In this document: positions 48,108 to 58,489 of the stretch, piece by piece
Layout: each line of letters opens with the position of its first letter
Position numbering within the stretch: position 1 is the first letter of the stretch
NCBI GenBank assembly: GCA_013339895.1
Contig: JABACO010000004.1
Location: forward strand, 4,771,145 to 4,835,144
DNA: 64,000 nucleotides
Direction of reading: 5' to 3'
Origin: Ephydatia muelleri
Taxonomy: Eukaryota; Porifera; Demospongiae; Spongillida; Spongillidae
The notes under the pieces: generated by a model
Seen by the model: the letters and a program-made list of their open reading frames with translations, nothing else
Told to the model about the DNA's origin: nothing
Database searches by the model: none
Translations under genes and position numbers: made by a program

Positions 48108-48277
48108 AGTGTCGAGGAAGGAGGAGGGAAGGGAGGAGGAAGGAAGGGAGGAGGAGGGAAGGGAGGAGGGAAGGGAGGAGGGAAGGGAGGAGGGAAGGGA
48201 GGAGGGAAGGGAGGAGTAGGGGAAGGGAGGAGGAGGGAAGGGAGGAGGGGGAAGGGAGGAGGAGGGAAGGGAGGACT
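48108..48277 (+). repeat. Purine tract of GGAGGAGGGAAG units
   Basis: About 170 bp of almost pure A/G on the plus strand, in imperfect 10-15-bp units. Such tracts can form triplex DNA. Predicted Arg/Glu/Gly-rich peptides are artefacts. Confidence 0.93.
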
Positions 48278-48309
48278 ATATACACTAGTCCCCCTCCCAG
48301 GACAAAGCA

Positions 48310-49220
48310 AACAGCTAGGGATGGAACGTAAGTACTTGTGAATAAGTGGCACAGTACTGACACCCCTAAAAGATTTGGCAGAAGTTCCCAAACGTGGTTT
48401 ACCTGAATAACTCGACCTTCTTAACACGTGACACATAAACATTACACAGCACACCTGTATTAAATTTATTCATATTGTGTTATTCCTTTCGACATCTAAT
48501 CAAGGTCAAGGACACGGCCACTTGCTCTCTGGTTGAATAGATCTAAAATCACAACTGATTAACCCTATCACATCCACTCCCATACAAATAAACACACATG
48601 CACATGCATGTGCACACACACACACACATAAACACACACACACACATACACATACACTGTCCATATATGTGTATGTGACATACAGCACTTATAGTGTATA
48701 TGTTTACAACACATTTACCCACAGTGCACCCAATAATTTTTACTTAGGACCTAGCAAATGTTCGTTATAACATTGAAATTCGAGACCACATCTTCAACAT
48801 GATTAGTATTTCAGTATTTTTTCTACATTAGTTATGATACTGTATTTGTGATATCCACATGCATGACACCACAATCACAGCTTCACACCTTTTCTGGCCA
48901 CACCTTGTTACCAGGTAGCTGGTGTTGTAGGGCTACATGGCCTGACAGAGTTCAGAATCTCTGTTTTTCCTTTTATGGGCATGATGTGTGCATTTGTATC
49001 TACAAGTAAGACAGTTGGATTCTTACTGATTGTTATGCAATGTTCATAGCAGCTGTGCACTTGTGCAATAAATAAAACAATTCTTCACCGCCAAGATCAA
49101 AGTTAAAGGCTTTTATAATGCGTAAAAAGCTAGCTGTCCAAACACCATTATTAAATACCATGAAAGAAACTCTCTGAAGAAGGAAGTTCTGTAGCCCCTC
49201 CCATGGCAGACCTGGCTAAT
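48310..49220. other. Region without recognised genes
   Basis: Contains a short CA-rich stretch at 48590-48655. No coding segment is supported. No further LIG4 exon is seen here although the gene points this way. Confidence 0.5.
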
Positions 49221-49225
49221 CTCCT

Positions 49226-49480
49226 GACCATCAACGTGGTCCAGGACATCAGCATCCACAGCCACACGTCGCAGCTTGCAACGATATGATGTCCAAACTG
49301 CAGCTTCGATTACCATATGTACCATACAAGGATATATTTGTTCAGTAACCTGGCATGTGAATATCGAAAATTTTGCACACATAAATAATCTTAGTTACCC
49401 GATGGTCGGGCTACGCCCAACTAAAATAATCTATGATCACGAGTGACCACGAAAGCGCACCCTGTATGTAGATGGTACTT
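49226..49480. repeat. Dispersed repeat family, member 1
   Basis: 49226-49360 matches 63766-63900 (GGACATCAGCATCCACAGCC, TGTCCAAACTGCAGCTTC). 49318-49480 matches 62868-62997 (GATATATTTGTTCAGTAACC, ATGTAGATGGTACTT). Together they define a repeat of at least 250 bp with three partial copies in the window. Confidence 0.8.
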
Positions 49481-49491
49481 CGCGTTGTATG

Positions 49492-49712
49492 GCAGATGTT
49501 GGGAGGTTCAGGATGGGGACACGCTGATACAATGTTCATTAGAGGACATATGTGTAGTTGTTTGCTTTTTTGGGAAGAGGAGCTTTGTGCACCACCATGG
49601 GTTTTGGATACTGTTAAGAGTGGTTATGTCCTCCCCTTTTATTCTCTACCTACACCCTATACCCGACCTAATCAGTGTACAGCACTACTGAGGCTGATGA
49701 TGTTGACAATGC
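49492..49712 (+). mobile_element. Fragment of a YR retrotransposon related to the two larger copies
   Basis: It aligns with 2722-2935, the segment between gag and RT: GGGAGGTTCAGGATGGGGAC, ACACCCTATACCCGACCTAA. Divergence is greater than between the two 18 kb copies, so it is a separate older insertion. It lies immediately 3' of LIG4 exon 3 on the LIG4 strand and is followed by a CA tract. Confidence 0.85.
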
Positions 49713-49719
49713 AGTGGGT

Positions 49720-49721
<2 letters not shown>

Positions 49722-49807
<86 letters not shown>

Positions 49808-49809
49808 CT
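49722..49809 (+). repeat. (CA)n microsatellite
   Basis: About 44 CA units, starting in the 3' side of the YR fragment. It lies directly beyond the donor of LIG4 exon 3. Confidence 0.97.
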
Positions 49810-49820
49810 ATGACACACAC

Positions 49821-50860
<1,040 letters not shown>

Positions 50861-51120
50861 TTGCGCGCCTCACATCGGCTCCAATAAACGCACAGGCTTC
50901 TAATATAGCACCTGGCCTTTGGCGCGAGTATGCTGGATGTGCCACACAATTCAAAGTTTCTGTTCTTTGTTTAATTAATGAAACGCGCGTTTGTTAGTTG
51001 TTATTGAAGTGATGTGGGGGGATCTAAACACACGCTAGTACATAAGATCCCATGTGCATATACATGTACACACATGTACAAAGTTAGAGATTGAAGAAAA
51101 AAAGAGGGCTCCGCCCCTAC
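50861..51120. promoter_or_regulatory. Probable divergent promoter region between LIG4 and MORN2
   Basis: About 260 bp separate the LIG4 ATG (minus strand) from the first MORN2 coding material (plus strand). It contains CGCGCG-type CpGs (near 50985) in otherwise AT-rich sequence. No TATA box position is convincing. Shared regulation is inference from the head-to-head layout. Confidence 0.4.
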
Positions 51121-51129
51121 CTTACAATC

Positions 51130-52145
51130 TGGTGTGTACGTTTTTCCAAACGGAGACAGATATGGTGTGTACGTTTTTCCAAACGGAGACAGATATGGTG
51201 AGCATTAATTGTGGACCGATTATTGTTCTGTCATTCCTTCTCCCGCCATTTCAGAAGGAGATTTCATTGTGACCGAAGGACGCATCGAGCGCAGCGGAAC
51301 GGAAACTCAACATTTTGTTGATGGACTCGTGTATACTGGACAGTGGAAGAATGACAAAATGAATGGGAAAGGTAACGGGACTCGGGTGTCACTTTTCAAT
51401 ACTCATAACGTGTTTCTATTGAAGTGACAGGGGAAGTGAAGTATACCACCAAAGCGACGTACGTTGTAAGTGGAACAGATGATTGAACATAAACACTAGA
51501 CTCATTGTGTGCGTATGCGTTTGGGCATTACACATACCTGTATAAATGCACCCAAAACCAAATACCCATGCGACCTGACGTGATCGCATGCAAGATGTAC
51601 TCACTTCTCTCCTCCTCCCCCCCCCACACACACACATACACACATAAAAAGGGTGACTTTGTTGACAACGAATGTCACGGGATGGGCATCTACACGTGGC
51701 CTGATGGATCAAAGTACACTGGTCCATTTGTACACAACAAGTAAGCCCATGTTGTCCATCACGTGTATTGTCCTTGTGTCCATTAACTCAGCTCACATAA
51801 GCACACCATGCACATACGAAGGACACAAGCTGTCTCTATGCGCCTGCACACACATACATGTATACTGCCATTGCCATAACTGGGATGTGATCATATATGC
51901 ACAGCAAGGTCTCGATCTGTTTTATCCTAATGCCGTGTGCACTTATACTGACCAGTATCATGATGTCATTTAAATTGTCATTTCAAATGTTTGTGTGGTA
52001 ATGTCGCTACTACCTTTCACCAGTAAAGGTGATGACATCATGTTCTGTTCACAGGCTTTTGGGCACAGGGGACACCTCAAATAGGGTGTGGTGTGGACTG
52101 TTCACGGGGAAAGTGGCCGATGGACTAAGACTGAAGATTTCCTAA
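51130..52145 (+). CDS. MORN2: MORN repeat-containing protein 2 (start unresolved)
   Basis: Exons: one ending at 51197 (YVFPNGDRY, donor GTGAGC), 51255-51371 (FVDGLVYTGQWKNDKMNGKG), 51431-51465 (GEVKYTTKATYV), 51652-51740 (ECHGMGIYTWPDGSKYTG) and 52055-52145 (LFTGKVADGLRLKIS, stop TAA). All phases join without a break and the order and length match vertebrate MORN2. MORN motifs (YxGxWxxxxxxGxG) bind lipids or partners; MORN2 is linked to LC3-associated phagocytosis and to germ cells in mammals. The first exon contains a 33-bp in-frame tandem duplication (about 51132-51197). No ATG is in frame before an upstream TAG, so the start lies in an unseen 5' exon or the gene begins differently. Confidence 0.85.
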
Positions 52146-53047
52146 CACTTGTCCTGCACAGTTTGTTGCACTGGAATCATTGACATCTCCTCAGTGAGGA
52201 CTCGTGTGTTTGCCTCCTTAACACTTTATGTGCAGTGTATTGTAATAATTTTGGGATATCTTTAATTGAGAAAGGTTCCGGGTAAATAGGCTTTCAAGTA
52301 TATCTGTTTTCAAATATTGTATTATCAAAAATATCGATGCTAAAATTTATAAATAATTGAGCTTCAAATATTTTCACTATCAGAATTAAATTTGTGATGT
52401 AAGAGATTCGCAATTGGAAACCATATAACGAAACAGTGAGCACTCATTTCTGTGCAGGCAATAGCTTCACCAGTGGGAGTGCATACGTGTGTACTCACTA
52501 AATGAATGAGGACACTGGTAAAGGCATTGCCTGCACATAATATATCACTTCAGATAAATCATGATGGTGGAGAGAGTTACCCAGCTCACATTTATGGCTA
52601 TTGGGCTGCCCATGATCTGTGTACCCATATGCTCACTATCCAGCCCTCCTTGGATTTAGAGGGTGCAGTGCTCTTGTGTCAGTGTAATGACATTTAATTC
52701 AATAACAGTGCATACATGTGTCATCCAACGTGCTTGCAAATTAATACATGCACCCCATTGTCTGGGCTGTGAGAACTGCTCTGAACATTGTGACCTGTGT
52801 GGATAGACTGGTAATACCAGTAGCATAGAGGCATCCCAGCCTTACCCGCTTCTTTAGCTGTCAGTTGGTACTGACATGGTCAGGGGATGAGAGCTGATGT
52901 GGGAGAGTGGTATTGGCTGAATCATGGTCAGCCTAGAGAAGTTAGCAGCAAAAGGAAATAAAGGGCCAAGGAAAAAAAAAGGGGAGGGGGGGGGGGGGGG
53001 ATGCCAAGATCTCAGGTACGAATAATAAAATGATTGTATATACTTAC
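52146..53047. other. 3' flank of MORN2, no further gene seen
   Basis: AT-rich sequence, with a G-run and A-run at about 52970-53001. Nothing coding is supported. Confidence 0.5.
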
Positions 53048-53250
53048 CAAAGTTCCAAATCGGGGGTGTTGTGGATGATGCTGAAGTAAATGCACCATTA
53101 ACATTTATAGCACACAAATTCTCTGCCTTAGATTGTAATTGTAACGGCGGCGCAGTGCTAGTGCATTTGATGGTACATGGTGCAACCACATACATAGAGT
53201 GATGTGTGCTCATTGATTCCTCCTCGATGCTAAGGTTCTCCAGGGTAAGA
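53048..53250 (-). other. Candidate internal exon, unrecognised
   Basis: It is flanked by a strong acceptor (CACTGTCTATACAG) and a strong donor (ACTTTG|GTAAGTATAT). It is open in one frame throughout, with LENLSIEEESMSTHHSMYVV and PPIWNFG. It lies 740 bp downstream of the lanosterol synthase exons on the same strand but does not resemble the next segment of that enzyme. Confidence 0.45.
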
Positions 53251-53524
53251 CTGTATAGACAGTGGCAGTAAGACATGGGAGTGATTGAAGTAGGAGTGAT
53301 TTTGTTAAGGAAGAGGGTGAGGTTCATAGAACAATCGACTTACAAGATGATGTCATAACCACTGTTGTTGGGTTGTGGATATGTGCAATGCCCTCCCGTC
53401 ACAAGCAGCACAGCTGAAAATGGAGCCAGAAGGATTTCTGATATTTGTACAATACACTATGCAAGGAAGACAAAATAGCCGAGCCAAGTCAAAATAAAAT
53501 TAACTAGTTTGCAGTCTATTTTGC

Positions 53525-53990
53525 CATCACCCCCTTTTCACACACACACATACACACACACACATACAAGCTACAGCATAAGTTGCATAGCTATTCCAAT
53601 TAGAGCTCACCATGACTGTGCTGCGAACGTCTCCTTGCTACTGAAACAGGATAAGAAAGGTTTAAATGTAGCCAGAGGCAAAAATACCAGAGTCAAGGTC
53701 CCTCGGCTGTGCCTTGCTCCCAGTAAGGTGCTCCTACTATTACGTACAGTGTACTCTGCGCTACTAGAAGCAAACAAATGTAAACGGTCTAATCCAGGCC
53801 CACACTTCAAGAATGGTGGTAAAGACAAAATCCTTTTAAGGCATGCATTGAAAGTGCATGAATACACACACACACACAACACACGCACACACACACATAC
53901 ATACAGCAAGTACATATAGTCATAGTGCTTCCATCTCAGACTCGCACACGCAACTCATCACACGTGCCTCAAAGCCACACCCCTTTTACC
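53525..53990. repeat. CA-rich stretches
   Basis: Short CA tracts at 53538-53570 and 53862-53900, separated by unique sequence without a supported gene. Confidence 0.6.
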
Positions 53991-54465
53991 TGTCTGCAAT
54001 GGCACCACATGTTGGAGGGATGTACCGGTACCCATTGGGGGAGGATCCTGATGGAGTGGAGTGGGGAGAGGATAAACCACTTTGTAAAGTACAACCCATT
54101 TCTTCCAATTAACTAGACACACACACCCTCCCCCACACACACCAATACACTCAAACACCCACACAAAAGCACACTCAAACATCCCCCACACACCGACATG
54201 CTCAAACATCCCACCCCCCCCACACACACACATACACAATACTCACCAGAGCTCAGGGAGGAGACAGTGAACTCCATTCCAGTGGTACACGTTGAGCACA
54301 GCCAGCCAGAACTTGCCCCATGAAGGGATGCACACAGCACCTCTTAGATGGTGCAGCAGTGTCCTGGCTCGGGCCACATCTGGGTCATCTCTGACCACAC
54401 CCAACAGCCTCATGGTCACATAATTGAGGGCAGTGCCAAACACTGTAGACTTCCCTTCTGTGTAC
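53990..54465 (-). pseudogene. LSS: Lanosterol synthase (oxidosqualene cyclase), two consecutive exons
   Basis: Exon 54247-54465 reads [20 protein letters not shown] and [19 protein letters not shown]. Exon 53990-54047 reads [17 protein letters not shown]. The split TG|G codon joins them in frame. Splice sites are GTGAGT/CCATCAG and, at the 5' side, CCTCCTCCAG. These match about residues 130-240 of animal lanosterol synthase, which cyclises 2,3-oxidosqualene to lanosterol on ER membranes in sterol synthesis. The exon expected next, starting YLPMSYC, was not found downstream. With the rearranged upstream exons, this suggests a broken copy, though these two exons are intact. Confidence 0.85.
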
Positions 54466-54479
54466 CTGGAGGAGGGAGG

Positions 54480-55200
54480 GAGGGAGGGAGGGAAGAGACA
54501 CTGCGTGACATAGTATCGTATGCAGTAATATGCAGAGTTTGCCCACGCCATGGTATGCAGATACATATCCAGACATGCACGTGTGCGGACCAATATACAT
54601 ACTCGTACCTAGATATGTCAATGTCCAGTGCAGTGTGCAGATGGGTATTGTTGGGGCTAAGTATCGGGTGCGTATCGCACCCATATCGCGAGCAGCAGTT
54701 TAGCCCGTAAATTACGATAGTGCGCAATAAATAGGAATATAGGCCGTTTTAACCACACCCATGAAAACGCATTCATATGAGTGTGGCTACTATAATTACC
54801 TCGACCGAGTCGCGTACTCACAGGTAAGTTATTGGATCCCTATAATCATTGTAAACTTCTGATACCTACATCTGTGACTATTTCTAGCGGGTGTAGCCTA
54901 TTTGAGCAATTAATTTTGATATCATTATCTGCGCATGCTCGGTTTTAAGTTTTGCACGTGTTGGTCATTAGTGGAGGTGACGACGCACGATCGAGCAAAG
55001 GAAACAAAAATAGGCAACTTGGTTTAGTTCCCAACGAAATAGGAGGAAAGGAAAATTGGACTACTGAGCTATCTGTGGAGACAGTAATAATGGAGCTGTT
55101 CCCAACGTCAGAAAAATTGGATTGTTGATTTTGATCACTATATAGCTGACGAATCAGTGAGGTGCAACTGTGCAAGATAAAGAGTTTCGGACAACGCGGG
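54480..55200. other. Large intron or intergenic sequence
   Basis: Between lanosterol synthase exons. A short (GGGA)n lies at 54472-54494. No supported coding content. Confidence 0.4.
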
Positions 55201-55518
55201 TGACAGGCGGAGGTTATAAAGGCATACCAAACGGACTTAAGCAGTCTAGGCCTGGTAAGTTGTGCGTGTTTACACTGTAGGTGTTGCTTATGTCAAACCA
55301 GGACAAGTGTGTGATTCAGTAGATGCAGTTAGGCGGCGTTTCAAGTTGTCACAAAGGTTTACATGCTTACGTCATGTTTGTTCTCTTAAGCACAGTGCCG
55401 ACCAATAGAACGCCATTACGTGAAGAGCATAGTACGTTGTATGTGTGCATGTGGATTATGTGCGTGTGCCAATAACTTCAGGGTCAGGAGATATTTAAGC
55501 GAGTACATCGAGACTGAA

Positions 55519-55885
55519 ATGGTGGAAGTGACCAACCCCGGCAAAAGAAGAAACGCAGGTACAGAGTAGGCATGCTATGACTTTCCTTTCTGACCACAGC
55601 TCTTGAGCCGACGCCAGGGTGTACTACGGCCAAATGAAAACGTTTCGCTGCATGGCCAACCAAGGGGATGACGACGATGGCATTGTAAAGCATAAGCTAG
55701 CTACCACCGCGGTCAGAGAGTAAGTAAATGCTGAGTTCTTTGTGCATAACCTCTGTAATATTTTAGCGTGTGCTTGTAAGGAAACCGTCGACAAGTGCCG
55801 CGAGAGTAGTAGAGGCTCGTGCTCGCCTTCCAAGAGGCCTCTGCTAGGCGGAGAGTGCCCTTCTAACTACATCAGCAGGATGTGA
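55519..55885 (+). other. Candidate small gene, exon structure unresolved
   Basis: An ATG segment 55519-55558 (VEVTNPGKRRNA, donor GCAG|GTACAG) and a final segment 55767-55885 (CACKETVDKCRESSRGSC, ending TGA after acceptor TATTTTAG) join in phase to give 52 residues. Between them 55600-55719 has acceptor ACCACAG and donor AGA|GTAAGT and contains MKTFRCMANQGDDDDG, but including it introduces an in-frame stop. A CCAAT box (about 55403) lies upstream. It sits inside the lanosterol synthase interval on the other strand. Family unknown. Confidence 0.3.
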
Positions 55886-56259
55886 TGGAGACTTTGATCG
55901 CCAGCTTGGAACTATATATGCCTGTTTATTTTTTGACCAAGTTGTATTTCAGCTGTAATTTGATTAAAATTTGCCGTATTATTGCTGGCGTGGTTCAGGG
56001 TTTAAGCACTAGCCTTCAAGTATGCAGAACAGAAAATGGATTTGAAACGATTCGAATACATGACGTGTACAGAGTCTGCACGCGTTCATCTGAAGTATGC
56101 AGACAGGTGATGACGAATATACTGAATCCATATGCAGACCGCGATATCATACGTATAAGCGAAGTGTTCGTTCTGAGACGTATACAGGCGCCGCATTCAT
56201 GACGTATGAAAAACTGCCCACGTGTCGAGTGCAGACGAGTATCGATTAGTATGGGTGCA

Positions 56260-56420
56260 ATATACAAGGCTGCATACGGTACACTGTCGCGCCGTGAGAG
56301 AGGTGAGCAAGGATGGGAGAAAGGGTAGAGGTTAGAGGGAGGCAGAGGAATCAAAAAGGAAGGAGGGAGAGGAAAGAGCAGGGGACAAAGAGGGAAGGTG
56401 TGGTGTGGGTGCATAACAGA
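56260..56420 (+). repeat. Purine-rich stretch
   Basis: AG-rich imperfect sequence. Not coding. Confidence 0.5.
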
Positions 56421-56624
56421 AAGTCAGGAAGAGGAGGATCGTTCAACAGGACTCTGCAAGCTCTGTTCTTTCTTACAGCAGAGCTACAATGAGCATTATG
56501 AAGTATTAGTGACACAATAAGCTGTTATTGCGCAAATGGTGCAATTGGTCACAAGACAGGCTGCCTACATCTATTTATCTTTCCCTTGCAGCTCCTCCCA
56601 CTCCCCAATGCTCCACCCACTTAC

Positions 56625-56706
56625 AGTCCCCATCCTCCGTCATCTCGCTGGACGTTGCTAGGATATTCTGACTTCTCTGATTTCTGCTCCCTTGAGAGGG
56701 GCGTGT
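56625..56706 (-). pseudogene. LSS: Lanosterol synthase exon ending DGGWGL
   Basis: The minus strand ends NVQRDDGGWGL with donor CT|GTAAGT, in phase with the exon starting at 54465 (the split CT|G codon restores Leu). The conserved QxxDGGWG motif is a QW-type repeat of squalene/oxidosqualene cyclases. Upstream of NVQ two readings compete: the straight frame (TPLSREQKSEKSEYPS), and a frame shifted by one base (APLKGAEIREVRIS) that looks closer to the family. A one-base insertion is therefore possible. Confidence 0.65.
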
Positions 56707-57103
56707 CTGTCACATGACACACAATCACCAATCCTCAGGATGGTCACCATGGAAACGAGGGACAGGAAGGGTGGGATGCAAGGGAAACAAGAAAGATATC
56801 GAAAATGAAACAAGTTGGGAGGAGAGGAGATAGCAGAAGAAGATTGCATCATTTATCTGGCCACAACTAGCTAAGAGCTATAAAAGCACCCACACATGAG
56901 CTCACATTCATGGCAAAAAACATGTGGTGAAATGTTGACAAGATAATGATCACCAAATGAATTATAATTCTTCAAAGTACATGTTTATATTTCTCAGTGC
57001 ACACATATACTTCATTCATCGGTACACATGCACACTTGCATTACAATGCAATACACACAAAAGTGTAAATAAAATGCCATATGTATACAGTACTATATAT
57101 AAC

Positions 57104-57164
57104 GCTCCAGACTGAAGATGGAGATTGGTCTGGGGACTATAGAGGACCCCGTCTAGATGGCTGG
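57104..57164 (+). pseudogene. LSS: Lanosterol synthase exon piece on the opposite strand
   Basis: The plus strand reads LQTEDGDWSGDYRGP, the family motif around EDGHWxGDYGGP, in the direction opposite to all other lanosterol synthase exons here. Its first 18-20 bases are repeated inverted at 57203-57222, where the minus strand reads ATLQTED and then diverges. This marks an inversion breakpoint inside the exon. Confidence 0.75.
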
Positions 57165-57194
57165 TACATGTGTATGAATGGTTCTATATAGTAC

Positions 57195-57241
57195 TGTATA
57201 CATCTTCAGTCTGGAGCGTTGCAGCAGTGGTCTTTCCCATT
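57195..57241 (-). pseudogene. LSS: Lanosterol synthase exon piece truncated at an inversion
   Basis: After the acceptor GACATCTAG the minus strand reads toward TAATLQTED and then runs into TATACAGTACTATATA in place of the expected GDW. The same TATACAGTACTATATA lies before the plus-strand piece at 57084. Confidence 0.65.
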
Positions 57242-57321
57242 CTAGATGTCATCACACAGACCATATGGCCCCTCCCCCTCTGGTCATGCAACGTAACCAC
57301 ACACCCTTGTTTAGTACATAC

Positions 57322-57483
57322 CTCCAAGAAAGCTTGTGCAGGAAATGCAGAGTCCCACAACTGTGAGCCGTTAGTGCCTTGATAAATAAGAAGAGGTGAG
57401 GGTTAGGGGAGTGAAGAGGGAGAGGGGGAAGTGTGTGTGTGTGTGTGTGTATCATTACCTGCATTTTCATGCCATCAACTCTC
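57322..57483 (-). pseudogene. LSS: Lanosterol synthase middle exons (DGMKMQ and GTNGSQLWD) with a damaged splice site
   Basis: Exon 57459-57483 reads RVDGMKMQ with donor CAG|GTAATG. Exon 57322-57377 reads NGSQLWDSAFPAQAFLE with donor GAG|GTATGT. These correspond to about residues 440-465 of the animal enzyme, so they lie upstream (5') of exons encoding residues 90-240, the wrong order for one gene. The acceptor of the second exon reads TTATCAAGGCACT: a CAG expected before GGC is CAA, so splicing at the only AG shifts the frame. They could be the 3' part of a second tandem copy or part of a scrambled pseudogene. Confidence 0.78.
57421..57451 (+). repeat. Short (GT)n tract
   Basis: About 10 GT units within the intron between the two middle lanosterol synthase exons. 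Confidence 0.8.
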
Positions 57484-57490
57484 CTGTATA

Positions 57491-57780
57491 GAAACAAGTA
57501 AATAAAAACATTCTCTATGAGAAAGTTGGTGGGATATAGAATTTGAAGGCAATTGGTGGTGTAAAAAGCAAGGAAACAAGGTCTTATCAGAAGGGAAAAT
57601 GTAATAGTCCTATATTTAGCACATTTCTAGGGCTTATGTTGTTTGTGTGCTAAATAAAGGACTATTACATTTTCCCTTCTGATAAGACCTTGTTTTCGTT
57701 GCTTTTTACACCACCAATTGCCTTCAAATCCTATATCCCACCAACTTTCTCGTAGAGAATGTTATTATTTACTTGTTTTC
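57491..57780. repeat. Long inverted repeat (hairpin), arms about 132 bp
   Basis: 57491-57622 is the reverse complement of 57647-57780 with few mismatches, around a 24-bp loop. The left arm begins directly at the polypyrimidine/acceptor region of the DGMKMQ exon. Possible origins are a foldback mobile element, an inverted duplication at a break, or an assembly foldback. Confidence 0.9.
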
Positions 57781-58400
57781 TTAATTTTTTTTTCACACCA
57801 ATGTCTAATTATACAGTAGTCGATTGTGTATCAGAGTATAACATCGATTATTTATATCAAAGCGAGTCCTCCAACCGATTCTGAAGCTAGTGGTGAAATT
57901 TTGATCGCTTAAAAGTGTTCCTGTTCGGAGTTATGCATTGCCAAGAAGGAGGAGAAGAAGACGACCCGCCCCTTGTTCCGAGACTGGGTACGAGAACGGG
58001 CAGTACACTCTTGTTCTCTACAACCACGCGGTTCTGCGACATGAAACAAAAACGAAACTACTCATTTTTGACTTCTAGATCGATTGCTAAAACAAGCTAC
58101 ACGATCCGATCGTCGGGAGTGTTGTTACAGACGGGTCGCGTTTTTTTAATGACATTAATGACATTCATAGTCGGGGTCAAATCCTAAATGGAAGTTTCTA
58201 ACGAAACTTCCGATAAGTATCTAATAATCTTCCCTCACACAGCCTAGCCTGGTCACATCACCCAACCATCTAAGCAAGTTTCTACCCTCTTGCAAACAAA
58301 AAAACTGAGCACCAAACATTCAGCCACATTCAATGAAACTGTAACTCACATGCAGGCAACCTAGCAATAGCAATAGCATATTTCTCAATATGGTTGACCA
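57781..58400. other. Region without a supported gene
   Basis: An open frame at 57915-58187 (+) has no recognised domain and contains the GACTGGGTACGAGA motif of a dispersed repeat, so I do not call it a gene. Confidence 0.4.
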
Positions 58401-58407
58401 TTCAAAC

Positions 58408-58413
58408 TTTAAT
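58408..58413 (-). terminator. Possible polyadenylation signal of the TRIM-NHL gene
   Basis: ATTAAA on the minus strand, about 80 bases 3' of the stop codon. Confidence 0.4.
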
Positions 58414-58489
58414 GTTCAGATATTAACATCACATGTCTTGAAAATGCTCTACAAGTTCACAGTAATGCACATTACATCATATTCACTTT

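Larger units (their letters stand above)
46974..48420 (-). pseudogene. Candidate gene remnant, unit d, extending past the duplication
   Basis: Terminal segment 47340-47427 duplicates 18426-18513. Because this copy is not cut by the gap, a further minus-strand segment is visible: after AAATTTCAG at 48043 it reads KPPTITLGMDLKEFYKW, related to a weaker KPTTIALGLD segment in units a (about 7735-7765) and b. An ATG segment with donor TATTCAG|GTAAAC lies at about 48400. The family is not recognised. Confidence 0.33.

Noticed and set aside
53251..53327. PMSYC as the missing lanosterol synthase exon
   Set aside because: The five residues match the expected YLPMSYC motif, but no acceptor precedes them and the following sequence does not resemble the enzyme. 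Treated as chance.
57915..58187. 90-codon plus-strand ORF
   Set aside because: No domain, no splice context, and it includes a dispersed-repeat motif.
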